DNA of 64,000 nt from Hyphomicrobium sp. (GCA_022844105.1 JALHMJ010000003.1:79887-143886); one strand, 5' to 3'. Shown: positions 17,767-26,685, counted from the first letter of the stretch. Notes: generated from the letters alone by a model not told the origin. Translations and numbers: made by a program.

Positions 17767-18105
17767 TTACCAGCCCCGGTGGCGGCACACACGCTGCATC
17801 TCACAATGTTTCACGCCCCAGCGATTGCGAAAGCAGACGCGGTCCCAGAAGCAGTTCCGGCGCCAATGGCCACGACGCCAATGACCATAACGGTGTCCAG
17901 CTTCTCTATAGTCGCCGGCGTCGTCGTAGCCGCGTCCACCACCATCGCGAGCGCTGCCGTCGTAGCCCCGTCCGCCACCATCGCGGACGCCACCGTCATG
18001 TTGCACGCCATCGCGCGAATATCCCGGATCGGCAAAGGCCGGTGCAGCACCCGCTGCAATCATCATGCCGCCTGCGAGCAGCGCGGCAGAAAGAAAACGC
18101 TTCAT
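17767..18105 (-). CDS. small exported Gly/Arg/Asp-rich protein
   Basis: 112 residues. Signal peptide MKRFLSAALLAGGMMIAAGA with cleavage after AFA (about residue 25). The mature part is low complexity, with two 12-residue repeats of the form RDGGGRGYDGSA (36-bp units in the DNA), then a His/Trp/Arg-rich stretch and a Cys-containing tail (RNCFWDRVCFRNRWGVKHC, about residues 82-100). Proteins with such tails are common as hypothetical periplasmic proteins in Hyphomicrobiales. Function is unknown. GAGGAG lies about 10 bases before the ATG. Confidence 0.65.
   Translation of the reverse strand: MKRFLSAALLAGGMMIAAGAAPAFADPGYSRDGVQHDGGVRDGGGRGYDGSARDGGGRGYDDAGDYREAGHRYGHWRRGHWRRNCFWDRVCFRNRWGVKHCEMQRVCRHRGW
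17932..18003. repeat. two tandem 36-bp repeats within the small exported protein gene
   Basis: Units 17932-17967 and 17968-18003 both begin CGTCGTAGCC and differ at only a few positions. They encode the Gly/Arg/Asp repeats and keep the reading frame. Confidence 0.75.
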
Positions 18106-18308
18106 AGCTTAGTTCTCCTCGTTGATCCCGGCCGGGTCGGTCGGCGCGGGTCCCCAGATAAATCCGGCGTGACAACCAATAAGCCACGTTGCCAATGAAC
18201 CGGGTCTGAACACCTCGTTCAGATGCCGTTGCCCTCATCCTGCCCCGTTGTGTGCGGATACGTGAGCCAGCCTGCGATGTGGTTCCAGAGGTTCCAAGCG
18301 TTGCGTCC

Positions 18309-19067
18309 ATGACCCACCGCACCCTTTCCAGTGATGATGTCGATGATATCGTCGCCCGCGTCCGCGAAGAGCTGGCGCGGCGCCGAATATCCCGTCAGCG
18401 ATTGGCGGACGACGCGCGCATCAGCGTCTCCACGCTGGAAAAAGTTTTGTCAGGTCGTCGCACGTTTACGCTCGCAACCCTCGTTCGTCTCGAAGACGCC
18501 TTGGGTATGTCGCTGCGGCCCTCGCGCATCAATGCAGCGTCGCGTCCACACGACCGACCTTCGATTGCTCCCGACGAACTGGGGAATTATGCGCGCGCGC
18601 AAATCGGCTGGCTGGAGGGAGCCTACTTGACGCTGATCCCATCCTTCGGCGAGCGCTCTGCGATTTTCGCCTATCGAACCGACATCCACTGGGATGACAC
18701 CCAAACGTGTTTGACGTTCCGCGAAGCCGAGCGAGTCGATGGTGCCTTCACGCAGCACGGCGTGGTCGCGATGCCCAACCAGACCGGACACATTTATCTC
18801 GTGACCAACCGGCACGGGCAGCAGCGCCTCGCTATTCTTTCGCGGCCGGCCAGTCAGGGCGCCATGCACGGCATCCTTGCCACGCTACTGTCGGGACGCG
18901 GATCGCAGTTGACACCGGTGGCCGCGCCGATCGTTCTTGCGCCGCTCGATCCAGCGACAAAGTGCAGCTTCGGCCGGATCGCGCAAGGTCAACACGATTA
19001 CGCCCGTTATCGCTCTCTGTTGCGGCGGACCCTCGACGACGCTTTTGCGGTCATGATGCCGGTCTGA
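18309..19067 (+). CDS. XRE-type helix-turn-helix regulator with unknown C-terminal domain
   Basis: 252 residues from ATG at 18309. The N-terminal HTH (about residues 14-70) has RRRISRQRLADDARISVSTLEKVL and TLATLVRLEDALG, as in Xre/Cro proteins. The remaining 180 residues start with NYARAQIGWLEGAYLTL and include beta-rich phrases such as AIFAYRTDIHWDD and GHIYLVTNRHG. That region may sense a ligand, but I do not recognise it. The signal that controls it and its targets are unknown. The gene stands alone, with the exported phytase-like gene 70 bp downstream on the same strand. Confidence 0.75.
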   Translation: MTHRTLSSDDVDDIVARVREELARRRISRQRLADDARISVSTLEKVLSGRRTFTLATLVRLEDALGMSLRPSRINAASRPHDRPSIAPDELGNYARAQIGWLEGAYLTLIPSFGERSAIFAYRTDIHWDDTQTCLTFREAERVDGAFTQHGVVAMPNQTGHIYLVTNRHGQQRLAILSRPASQGAMHGILATLLSGRGSQLTPVAAPIVLAPLDPATKCSFGRIAQGQHDYARYRSLLRRTLDDAFAVMMPV

Positions 19068-19137
19068 CATGCTTTGCTGGGCCGACGTGCCGTAATGAGA
19101 CCGCACAATCAAATCGATTAGCTTGAGGGTTGGGCAC

Positions 19138-20235
19138 GTGACGGTAAGCCTAGAAATGCGACGGCTTTTCAGTTCGACACGACGGTTGGTACGCACCGGG
19201 CTTGTGGCGTTCGTCGCGCTATCGGCTGTCGGGGTCGTGACAGCCTCGGTCGCACTTGAGTTAAAGCCCACCTTGAAACAGGCGAAAGCTGTTCCGCTCG
19301 AAATCACTGCCCGGCCGATCACTTCGTTCACCAAGACAGGCGACACGTCGCCCATGCAGGGCAAGCTGATCTGGCGCGGTGGTCTGGTGCTCTCCGCAGC
19401 GTCACCGAATTTTGGCGGCTTTTCTGGCCTGGCCATTGCCGCCGACGGTCAAAGCTTGATGACGATCACGGATGCCGGAGGTTGGCTGACGGCGCGGCTG
19501 CGCTACGACGACAATGGCCGTCCTGCAGCTCTGACCGAGGCGATGTTGGGCGCCATTCAGAACCGCGACGGCAAGCCCATACGCCGCGGCCGCGAACGCG
19601 ATGCAGAGGAATTGTGTCTGGCTCGTGGATCCCTCGACAATGGCGAAGTTCTCATCTCGTACGAGAACTTCAATCGGATCGTGCGCTACGCCGTGTCCGA
19701 GAATGGCCTGGGGCTTCCGCTTGAGGTGATCGAGCCACCGCCGGGCCTGCGCCGTTCCGGCAACGACGGCATGGAAGCGATGACCGTACTCAAGGGCGGG
19801 ACTTACAAAGGTCGGATGGTCGCGTTCTCGGAAAATGCCGGCAGCAACGATCGCCATGCCGGATGGATTTGGATCGGCAACAGCGCAAAACCGCTCAATG
19901 TCGTGTCGCACGGCGGCTTTGCGTTGACCTCGGCCGCGTCCCTGCCGGACGGAACACTCCTCTTGCTCGAACGCCGCTTCACGTTTCTGGAAGGGGTCCG
20001 CATGCGCTTGCGACGCATCGCGCCGTCGGCAATCAAACCCGGCGCAATCCTCGATGGCGAAGTTCTGATCGAGGCCGACCTATCAGATGAGATCGACAAC
20101 ATGGAAGGTCTGGCCGTTCATACCGCGCCGAACGGTGAGACAGTGCTGACTCTGATCTCGGATGACAACTTCAACACGGTTCTCCAGCGAACCTTGTTGT
20201 TGCAGTTCACGCTGTCAGATCGGGCCCAGACATGA
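19138..20235 (+). CDS. exported phytase-like esterase domain protein
   Basis: About 365 residues if the GTG at 19138 is used (GAGGG lies 8-9 bases upstream); ATG at 19156 is the alternative. One N-terminal hydrophobic segment (VRTGLVAFVALSAVGVVTASV) serves as signal or anchor. The rest fits the esterase-like phytase domain (PF13449) beta-propeller: GGFSGLAIAADGQSLMTITDAGGW, RDAEELCL, GNDGMEAMTVL and DEIDNMEGLAVH. Substrate is unknown; members of this domain family are poorly characterised. It converges with rpmB. Confidence 0.75.
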   Translation: MTVSLEMRRLFSSTRRLVRTGLVAFVALSAVGVVTASVALELKPTLKQAKAVPLEITARPITSFTKTGDTSPMQGKLIWRGGLVLSAASPNFGGFSGLAIAADGQSLMTITDAGGWLTARLRYDDNGRPAALTEAMLGAIQNRDGKPIRRGRERDAEELCLARGSLDNGEVLISYENFNRIVRYAVSENGLGLPLEVIEPPPGLRRSGNDGMEAMTVLKGGTYKGRMVAFSENAGSNDRHAGWIWIGNSAKPLNVVSHGGFALTSAASLPDGTLLLLERRFTFLEGVRMRLRRIAPSAIKPGAILDGEVLIEADLSDEIDNMEGLAVHTAPNGETVLTLISDDNFNTVLQRTLLLQFTLSDRAQT

Positions 20236-20272
20236 GCGCGCTCAATCGTGACCGCGCCTAATACCGTCCCTC

Positions 20273-20311
20273 CGAAAAAAGAAAAAGCGCGGACCGCATA
20301 TGTCCACGCTT
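20273..20311 (-). terminator. rho-independent terminator after rpmB
   Basis: Read on the minus strand, AAGCGTGGAC pairs with GTCCGCGCTT (one mismatch) around the loop, followed by CTTTTTCTTTTTTC. It lies 23 bp past the rpmB stop. Confidence 0.7.
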
Positions 20312-20333
20312 CCTAACTCGGTGCTACTGATAC

Positions 20334-20630
20334 TTAGGCGGCTACAGCGGCAGCCTTCGACTTGACCAAGTCACGCTTCAGCTTTTGTAGCTGCGGCGAC
20401 AACTGCTCGGTCGATGCCTTGAGCAGGTAAGCGTCCAGACCACCATTGTGCTCGACCGAACGCAGCCCGTGAGCACTGACACGAACCTTGACGGCACGGT
20501 CCAGCGCTTCGCTGAGCAGTGTCACGTGCACAAGGTTGGGACGGAAAACACGCTTGGTTTTGTTTTCGGCATGGCTGCGGAGCTGGCCGCTCATCGGCAG
20601 CTTACCGGTCAATTCGCACCGCCGGGTCAT
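20334..20630 (-). CDS. rpmB: 50S ribosomal protein L28
   Basis: 98 residues from [10 protein letters not shown], the start with AGGAG 8 bases before the ATG. The L28 hallmarks [15 protein letters not shown] and [16 protein letters not shown] are present, and the C-terminus ends in a Lys/Ala-rich tail. It is part of the large ribosomal subunit. It is a single gene with its own promoter at 20748-20776, a hairpin at the 5' end of the transcript and a terminator behind it. In alphaproteobacteria L28 is about this length. Confidence 0.97.
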   Translation of the reverse strand: MTRRCELTGKLPMSGQLRSHAENKTKRVFRPNLVHVTLLSEALDRAVKVRVSAHGLRSVEHNGGLDAYLLKASTEQLSPQLQKLKRDLVKSKAAAVAA

Positions 20631-20702
20631 AGGTCGTCTCCTGAGGTCTCGCGGCGAACGCCCTTGAGGGGTCGCGCGGGCCCGTCTTGCGGGCATGGGT
20701 CC

Positions 20703-20738
20703 AAAAAACAAGGGCCCCGCTAGTTGGCCTAGCGGGGC
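20703..20738 (-). promoter_or_regulatory. terminator-like hairpin in the rpmB leader (possible attenuator)
   Basis: Perfect 10-base stem GCCCCGCTAG / CTAGCGGGGC (20714-20723 and 20729-20738) with a 5-base loop. On the minus strand it is followed by CCTTGTTTTTTGG. It lies between the rpmB promoter and the gene, starting within a few bases of the predicted transcription start. It may be an attenuator, or a 5' stabilising structure. Confidence 0.55.
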
Positions 20739-20747
20739 AGTGGCCGT

Positions 20748-20776
20748 TCTATACTGACCCCGCCCTTGAGCGTCAA
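20748..20776 (-). promoter_or_regulatory. rpmB promoter
   Basis: On the minus strand TTGACG (20776-20771), 17 bases, TATAGA (20753-20748). Five of six and five of six consensus positions match, with ideal spacing. Transcription would start near 20741, about 110 bases before the rpmB ATG. The rest of the 20631-20931 gap holds no gene that I can support. Confidence 0.7.
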
Positions 20777-20931
20777 GCACTCGCACGCCGTCTGCAATGT
20801 CCCACAAGGAACCGTCATGCAGCGAAGTATTTACGATTTTCGGCGACTTTGAGCCACGGGAACGCCGGGTTCGGCTCGCAGTCTGACCAAGGCCCGCGGT
20901 TCAGTCGGTTTGCGTTACAGGTGGTAGTGTC

Positions 20932-21789
20932 ATGGTGTGTGAGTGTCAGCACGGCTTCAAACGGGCTGTCTGGGGATTGGCGGCGGCTGTTTTGGCACCG
21001 CTGGCGCTTGCTGCAACTACAGCCCGCGCGGACGGCATCGGCCCCCGACCGATCGCAATTTCTGGCCAATATTCCATCCATTTCAATGGCTTCGATATCG
21101 GCATCGTCCGTATTGACCAGCGCGTCGCCGGCCGTGCCTATTCAGCAAATTCTCGCGTCGAAATCTCCGCGCTGCTCGGCGCCTTCCATTGGCAGGGTAT
21201 CACCCGGTCGGCCGGCACCCTGACGGCTGAGGGCATCGAGCCCTCCGGCTATGATTTCCAATATCGAGGCTCGACCAAATCCGGCTCGCTCAGCATGGGC
21301 TTCACCAAGGGCAATGTTACGTCCTTGACCGCGCTCCCTGCAACCGTCGAACCGGACGACTTTGTCCGGTTGGGGCCAGCACACATCCGCTCCGTCATCG
21401 ACCCTCTCACTGCGATCGTCGCTCTGAGCCGTCCGGCAGCGCAGCCTTGCGGGCGCAAACTCCCAATCTTTGATGGCAAACAGCGCTTTGACGTCAGTCT
21501 CATTCAGGTCCGGCGCGAAACCGTGCCGGCAGGCCGCAACGCTGAGACGGTGAACGGCGTTGTTTGTCGCGTGAAATATACCCCCGTCGCCGGCTACAGG
21601 GCCAACAGCGAAACCGCCGCGCTGGCCGAAACCACGGGCATCGAAGTGACCTTCCGCCCAGTCGCGGAGGCTGGGATGTGGTCCCCTTACCGAGTGGCGA
21701 TCCCGACCATGGCCGGCACCGTTGCCCTTGAAGCCACGCGCTACGACATCTCAGCGCCCGGTCTTGCCGAAATTGCCCTCGTCGACTGA
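20932..21789 (+). CDS. DUF3108 domain exported protein
   Basis: 285 residues. N-terminal signal region (VWGLAAAVLAPLALAATTARADG). The mature part is beta-rich and begins with ISGQYSIHFNGFDIGIVRID, the usual DUF3108 opening (a strand that describes the protein as inner-membrane or periplasmic), with YDFQYRG and SVIDPLTAIVAL following. Function is unknown. The gene lies between rpmB (divergent) and the helicase and ends with a strong terminator, so it is monocistronic. Confidence 0.8.
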   Translation: MVCECQHGFKRAVWGLAAAVLAPLALAATTARADGIGPRPIAISGQYSIHFNGFDIGIVRIDQRVAGRAYSANSRVEISALLGAFHWQGITRSAGTLTAEGIEPSGYDFQYRGSTKSGSLSMGFTKGNVTSLTALPATVEPDDFVRLGPAHIRSVIDPLTAIVALSRPAAQPCGRKLPIFDGKQRFDVSLIQVRRETVPAGRNAETVNGVVCRVKYTPVAGYRANSETAALAETTGIEVTFRPVAEAGMWSPYRVAIPTMAGTVALEATRYDISAPGLAEIALVD

Positions 21790-21827
21790 CGATCAGCGGT
21801 CAAGATCGCACTCCGGTTTCATCACAA

Positions 21828-21855
21828 GGCGGTTCCGCCAGGAACCGCCTTTTTT
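21828..21855 (+). terminator. rho-independent terminator after the DUF3108 gene
   Basis: GGCGGTTCC-GCCA-GGAACCGCC (21828-21849) followed by six T. A textbook terminator, 38 bp past the stop. Confidence 0.92.
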
Positions 21856-21986
21856 ATCCGCCCCCTGGCACGTTGCGCGCCTGCTACCGCACGTGGGTGA
21901 CTGAGAAGAAAGCCTTGATCTCACCCCCGGGCGATGCAATGCCAGGGCATCCCGCCGATCGGGACCGCTACGCCAGAGGGCCGTTT

Positions 21987-24900
21987 ATGGGCATCGATCT
22001 CGAATCTCGCATCCGCAACGTCACTGCGGTGTTGGGACCGACGAATACCGGCAAGACCCACCTCGCAATTGAACGCATGCTCGGCCACGAAAGCGGCATG
22101 ATCGGTCTGCCGCTGCGCCTGCTCGCGCGCGAAGTCTACGACAAGATCGTCGCTCGCGTTGGCGTCGATAAAGTTGCCCTCGTCACGGGCGAGGAAAAGA
22201 TAAAGCCCGAGCGCGCCCGCTACTGGGTGGCGACCGTTGAAGCCATGCCGCGCGATGTGGATGTCGAATTCCTCGCGATCGACGAAGTCCAGCTATGTGC
22301 CGATCCCGAGCGCGGCCACGTTTTCACCGATCGAATGCTGCACGCGCGCGGCCGATCCGAAACACTTCTTCTCGGTGCCCAGACGATGAGCGGCGCCATC
22401 GGCGATTTGATACCGGGAGCCCATTTCATCTCCCGGCCGCGCCTGTCGAAATTGAGCTATGCTGGCGAAAAGAAGATCACGCGCCTGCCGCAGCGGTCTG
22501 CCGTCATCGCGTTTTCGGCGAGCGAAGTCTACGCGATTGCCGAACTGATCCGCCGTCAGCGGGGTGGGACTGCTGTGGTGCTGGGCGCTCTGTCTCCACG
22601 CACGCGTAACGCGCAGGTAGCCCTTTATCAGTCCGGCGATGTCGACTTCCTGGTGGCGACCGACGCCATCGGCATGGGTTTGAACCTCGACGTCGATCAC
22701 GTGGCCTTTTCTGCAACGCGTAAATTCGATGGCCAGAACTTCCGCAACCTCACGCCGTCTGAACTGGCCCAGATTGCCGGGCGCGCTGGCCGGCACATGA
22801 ACGACGGCACGTTCGGCGTCACCGGAGCTTGTGATTCCCTCGAGCCCGACATTGTCGAGCGGATAGAAAATCATACGTTCGATCCGGTTCGCGTGCTTCA
22901 GTGGCGCAATCGCGAATTGGATTTCCGCACGCTTCACCGCTTGCGCGAAAGTCTGAAAACGCTGCCACAGGAACAGCGTCTGACCCGGGCCCGCATGGCC
23001 GACGATGTGATCGCCCTGGAAACGGTTTCCGACGATGACGACGTGGCGCGCCTTGCCACCTCTCCCGCCGCCGTTCAGCGCCTCTGGGAAGTCTGTCAAA
23101 TTCCGGACTATCGCAAGATATCCAGCTCCAACCACGCCGAGCTGATCGCCACGCTCTATAAGGACCTGCTGGGTCCGAACGGTCGCATTTCAGAGGACTG
23201 GTTCGCACGTCAGGTCGCCATCGCTGACCGCACGGACGGCGATATCGATACGCTCTCGACGCGCCTTGCCCATATACGGACATGGACCTTTGTTTCCAAC
23301 CGCGTCGACTGGCTGAAAGATCCCGCGCACTGGCAAGGCCGCACACGCGCCATCGAAGATGCGCTATCCGATGCGTTGCACGAATGCTTGACGCTGCGCT
23401 TTGTCGACCGCAGAACCAGTGCTCTCATGAAGGGTATGCGGGACAAAGAAGAGTTGAACGCCGAAATCAAAGACGACGGCTCCATCCATGTGGAGCAGCA
23501 CTATGTCGGTCGCCTCAAGGGCTTTCTGTTTACGCCGGATGCGCAGGCTGAGGGCGTCCACGGTAAAGCTGCACGTTCAGCCGCGGCCCACGTTCTGTCC
23601 GGCGAATTGACAATGCGCGCCCGCCGCGTCGCAGCAGCCCAGACCGATGCTTTCAAGATTGATCGCCGCGGTCGAATTTTCTGGCGCGGCGATGAAATTG
23701 CAAAACTGCAGGCCGGCGACGATCCGCTGAAGCCGACGGTCGAAATCCTCGTTGACGAGTATCTGTCGGCCCCCGACCGCGACAAGGTGCAAGCGCGGCT
23801 TGAAACTTGGCTGAACGACTTTATCGCGGAAAAGTTGAAGCCGCTGGTCGATCTGTCAAAGGCGGAGGATGTCACCGGTCTGGCGCGCGGCATCGCTTTT
23901 CGATTGAAGGAAAACTTTGGCGTTCTCAAGCGCGAGGCGCTGGCCGAAGAGTTGAAAAGCCTCGACCAGACGGCGCGCGCGCAGCTACGCAAATATGGCG
24001 TCCGGTTCGGCGCCTTCAACATTCATTTCCCGTTGCTCCTAAAGCCGGCACCCGCGGAACTGACGCTCACGCTTTGGGCGCTGAAGCACGCAGCCACCGC
24101 CGGCGTCGAGGCAGACAAAATGCCCGAGCCGCCGCGCGCCGGCCTCACGTCCGCTCCAGCCAACCCTGATCTTCCTGAAGCCTTCTATCGCGCTTTCGGC
24201 TATAATGTTTGCGGGCCTCGCGTCATCCGCTTCGACATGCTCGAACGCTTGGCGGATATGATCCGTCCGTTGCTGGCTTGGCGTGCAAACCGGGTTGGCG
24301 ATGCCAAGCCACCCAAGGGTTCGACCGGCGACGGTGGCTTTACCGCGACGCCTGAAATGATGTCGATCCTCGGTTGTTCGCCCGATGAACTGGGCAAAGT
24401 TCTAAAGGCGCTTGGTTTCCGCCTTGATCGCCGACCGATCAAGACACCGGCGCCCGGATCCGTCGCGGCCCCATCGTCCGCAAATACGAGCGAAAGCGAA
24501 ACGTCTGCTGCCGTTAGTCCTGCGGCATCCGAACCAGCTGCCGCCGATCAGCCCGACGGCGTTGACGTCGTGACAATGCCGGAGGCAATGGGCAATCCAA
24601 CCGAAGCGCCAACGCCAGAAGTAACGTCAGAGCCACCGTTAGAAGCAGCGCCAGCGATATTGGGAGAAACTACACTGCCTGGCGACGTCGCCCCGGTTGT
24701 GGCTGCCGAGGTGCAATACGAAGACGTCTGGCGTCCGCGTCGTCACCATCGCGACGGACACCGCGGCGAAGGCCGCACGGACCAGCACCGCAGCGAAGGC
24801 CGCACGGATCAGCACCGCGGCGAAGGCCGCGATGGGCAACAGCATGGAGCCAGACGCCACGGCCGTCGTGCTTTCGGCGGTGATCAGGCCAATCCGTCTA

Positions 24901-25301
24901 TCGCTCCGGCACCATCGCACGCCGCTACAACTGCGCAACCTCCCGGTACCGCACCACCTCCGAACTCGGATCGCGCCCGCCACGACGGCGATCGTGGTCG
25001 GCGGCACGAAGGCCGCGACCGCAACCCAAAGCGCATTGACCGGCCGGTCGGCGGTGAGAACTCGCAAACGAGCCAGCGCCCGGATGGACGCCAACAAGAG
25101 GGTCAGCGAAGCGAAGGCCGGCGTGATGATCAGCGCCGCGAAAACCGAGGTGATCGCCGTCGCAATGAGGAACGCCAGCAACCCCGCGCCGTCACCGCCG
25201 CGCCCCCGCGCGGCAAGGCGAATGTCGAGGCCGACAGCCCGTTTGCGTCGCTGCTGGCGCTACGTTCGCAACTCGAGCAGGCGCAGCGCGATAAGGGTTG
25301 A
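21987..25301 (+). CDS. Suv3-like superfamily 2 RNA helicase with long basic tail
   Basis: 1104 residues from ATG at 21987, which has AGAGGG six bases before it and puts Walker A (GPTNTGKTH) near residue 17, as in homologues; earlier in-frame starts exist. Further motifs are DEVQ near 98, GALSPRTRN, ATDAIGMGLNLD near 225 and QIAGRAGRH near 262. A long middle domain of the Suv3 C-terminal type follows. From about residue 830 the chain is low complexity: Ala/Pro/Glu-rich, then Arg/His/Gly/Asp-rich with 27-bp DNA repeats. Mitochondrial Suv3 works with a degradosome; the bacterial role is inferred to be RNA turnover. The S4 gene follows 2 bp later. Confidence 0.85.
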   Translation: MGIDLESRIRNVTAVLGPTNTGKTHLAIERMLGHESGMIGLPLRLLAREVYDKIVARVGVDKVALVTGEEKIKPERARYWVATVEAMPRDVDVEFLAIDEVQLCADPERGHVFTDRMLHARGRSETLLLGAQTMSGAIGDLIPGAHFISRPRLSKLSYAGEKKITRLPQRSAVIAFSASEVYAIAELIRRQRGGTAVVLGALSPRTRNAQVALYQSGDVDFLVATDAIGMGLNLDVDHVAFSATRKFDGQNFRNLTPSELAQIAGRAGRHMNDGTFGVTGACDSLEPDIVERIENHTFDPVRVLQWRNRELDFRTLHRLRESLKTLPQEQRLTRARMADDVIALETVSDDDDVARLATSPAAVQRLWEVCQIPDYRKISSSNHAELIATLYKDLLGPNGRISEDWFARQVAIADRTDGDIDTLSTRLAHIRTWTFVSNRVDWLKDPAHWQGRTRAIEDALSDALHECLTLRFVDRRTSALMKGMRDKEELNAEIKDDGSIHVEQHYVGRLKGFLFTPDAQAEGVHGKAARSAAAHVLSGELTMRARRVAAAQTDAFKIDRRGRIFWRGDEIAKLQAGDDPLKPTVEILVDEYLSAPDRDKVQARLETWLNDFIAEKLKPLVDLSKAEDVTGLARGIAFRLKENFGVLKREALAEELKSLDQTARAQLRKYGVRFGAFNIHFPLLLKPAPAELTLTLWALKHAATAGVEADKMPEPPRAGLTSAPANPDLPEAFYRAFGYNVCGPRVIRFDMLERLADMIRPLLAWRANRVGDAKPPKGSTGDGGFTATPEMMSILGCSPDELGKVLKALGFRLDRRPIKTPAPGSVAAPSSANTSESETSAAVSPAASEPAAADQPDGVDVVTMPEAMGNPTEAPTPEVTSEPPLEAAPAILGETTLPGDVAPVVAAEVQYEDVWRPRRHHRDGHRGEGRTDQHRSEGRTDQHRGEGRDGQQHGARRHGRRAFGGDQANPSIAPAPSHAATTAQPPGTAPPPNSDRARHDGDRGRRHEGRDRNPKRIDRPVGGENSQTSQRPDGRQQEGQRSEGRRDDQRRENRGDRRRNEERQQPRAVTAAPPRGKANVEADSPFASLLALRSQLEQAQRDKG
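24759..24839. repeat. three tandem 27-bp repeats in the helicase gene tail
   Basis: Units at 24759-24785, 24786-24812 and 24813-24839 of the form CACCGCRGCGAAGGCCGC plus ACGGAYCAG (third unit diverged at its end). They encode HRGEGRTDQ-type nonapeptides and keep the frame. Confidence 0.85.
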
Positions 25302-25303
25302 AT

Positions 25304-25747
25304 ATGTCGGACGGCGAGGACAGCGACAGCGAACCTGGCGCAATTTCGCCAGCCACATCGCAGCGCCTCGACAAATGGCTCTGGTGTGCCCGAGTCGTGA
25401 AAACCCGAACTCAGGCGGCGGCCCTCGTCTCCGGTGGCAAAGTTCGCGTCAATCGCGTCAAAACAGACAAGCCCGCGTACGCAGTGAAGGCGGGCGACGT
25501 TGTCACGGCCTCTGTTGGCGCGCGCGTCCGGGTGTTGGCCGTCAAGGCAGTCGGTGACCGCCGCGGGTCGGCCGTCATCGCCCGATTGCTATACAACGAC
25601 TTGACCGCGCCGGCAGATGCGGACGTGGGCGAGCCAGGTTTGCAACTTTGCTCCTCCGCTGTGCCCACCGGACGGCGCGACAATGGCAGTGGGCGGCCAA
25701 CCAAGAGGGACCGCAGGCTTACCGATCGCTTGAAGGGCGAATATTGA
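25304..25747 (+). CDS. S4-domain RNA-binding protein (Hsp15/HslR-like)
   Basis: 147 residues from ATG at 25304, which lies 2 bp after the helicase stop; a TTG six bases earlier is also in frame. The S4 domain is at about residues 20-85: QRLDKWLWCARVVKTRTQAAALV and GGKVRVNRVK. In E. coli Hsp15 binds stalled 50S subunits carrying nascent chains. The short Arg/Lys-rich tail (RPTKRDRRLTDRLKGE) is typical. Co-transcribed with the helicase. Confidence 0.88.
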   Translation: MSDGEDSDSEPGAISPATSQRLDKWLWCARVVKTRTQAAALVSGGKVRVNRVKTDKPAYAVKAGDVVTASVGARVRVLAVKAVGDRRGSAVIARLLYNDLTAPADADVGEPGLQLCSSAVPTGRRDNGSGRPTKRDRRLTDRLKGEY

Positions 25748-25891
25748 CCGTCGCAGCTTGCCCGGCGCAGCCTAGGACGGTGGTGATTGGCATCCTTTTT
25801 CGCATTGTGCGGCTATCGCGACGCCGCTATGAGACCTCACCGCGGTATGACGAGCGGGAGCCGGTATCGGTTCATAAACGGGACGGGACGC

Positions 25892-26230
25892 ATGACTTAC
25901 GTCGTCAATGATAAGTGCATAAAGTGCAAGTACACCGATTGCGTCGAGGTTTGTCCGGTCGACTGTTTCTACGAAGGCGAGAATATGCTCGTCATCCACC
26001 CGGACGAATGCATCGACTGCGGCGTATGCGAACCGGAATGCCCGGTCGACGCGATCAAGCCGGATACCGAGCCGGGCCTGGAGAAATGGCTGGAACTCAA
26101 TCGTGAGTATGCCGACAAGTGGCCCAATCTAACTGCGAAAAAAACCTCCCTGCCTGATGCCGACGCTCACAAGGACGAGGCTGGCAAGTTTGAGAAATAC
26201 TTCTCGTCCAATCCCGGCGAGGGCGACTAG
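25892..26230 (+). CDS. fdxA: 7-iron ferredoxin (3Fe-4S/4Fe-4S)
   Basis: 112 residues from [12 protein letters not shown]; frames further upstream are not family-like. Two cluster-binding segments are visible: [18 protein letters not shown] at residues 9-26 and [16 protein letters not shown] at about 40-55, as in FdxA of Azotobacter and alphaproteobacteria. It carries electrons in the cytoplasm; the partner is not established. It lies 144 bp after the S4 gene and is followed by a 455-bp gap before carD. The fdxA-carD pairing is conserved in the group. Confidence 0.93.
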   Translation: MTYVVNDKCIKCKYTDCVEVCPVDCFYEGENMLVIHPDECIDCGVCEPECPVDAIKPDTEPGLEKWLELNREYADKWPNLTAKKTSLPDADAHKDEAGKFEKYFSSNPGEGD

Positions 26231-26347
26231 CTCGCGCGGGCGCCGTTAACTCTTGAATTCATATAACACCTTCCCCATTTGTTCTCTCAGGCGAGCATTC
26301 GTTCGCTGTGAGTTTAAGGGCGTTTAAAGCGCCGCGCGCAGCCGCCC

Positions 26348-26685
26348 TTCATTTTCAATGAAGTTCGTGCTACTATCACACTGTGATCGGGTTCATAGGA
26401 ACTGAGCAGGAACATAAGCAGGTGAAATCATTCACTTGGGACCTGTCAGTCCGTTGACGCGCGTCGAGATGCGCGCTCTCGTTGAGGGAGTAGCCGCACG
26501 ATCGACTGTGATAAGTACGGAATACTGCGCGTCTCTGACGCTAAAAATTAGGGGATCTGCACGGTTGGGGGAGCCTGGCCGCAATGACGTGTTTGTGACG
26601 ATTGAAAATGGCAGCGGTTTTTCGCGAAACCAAGCCTCACCACGAGAGTACGTTCGAAGTAGCCCTTTGAGAGTGAGCGACGCGC
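26348..26685 (+). promoter_or_regulatory. carD promoter candidate, palindromic site and long leader
   Basis: TTCATT (26348-26353), 17 bases and TACTAT (26371-26376) form a weak promoter. A perfect palindrome ATCACA-C-TGTGAT (26375-26387) covers the expected start. The next 300 bases up to carD have no gene that I can support but contain small stems such as GTGAA-ATCA-TTCAC within CAGGT...ACCTG (about 26420-26447). The rest of the 26231-26685 gap shows nothing recognised. Confidence 0.35.

Noticed and set aside
22293-23135. 280-codon open frame antisense to the Suv3-like helicase
   Set aside because: It mirrors conserved helicase motifs and has no independent family feature.
25298-25303. TTG start for the S4 gene
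   Set aside because: ATG at 25304 is closer to the helicase stop and gives the same family N-terminus; TTG is not needed.
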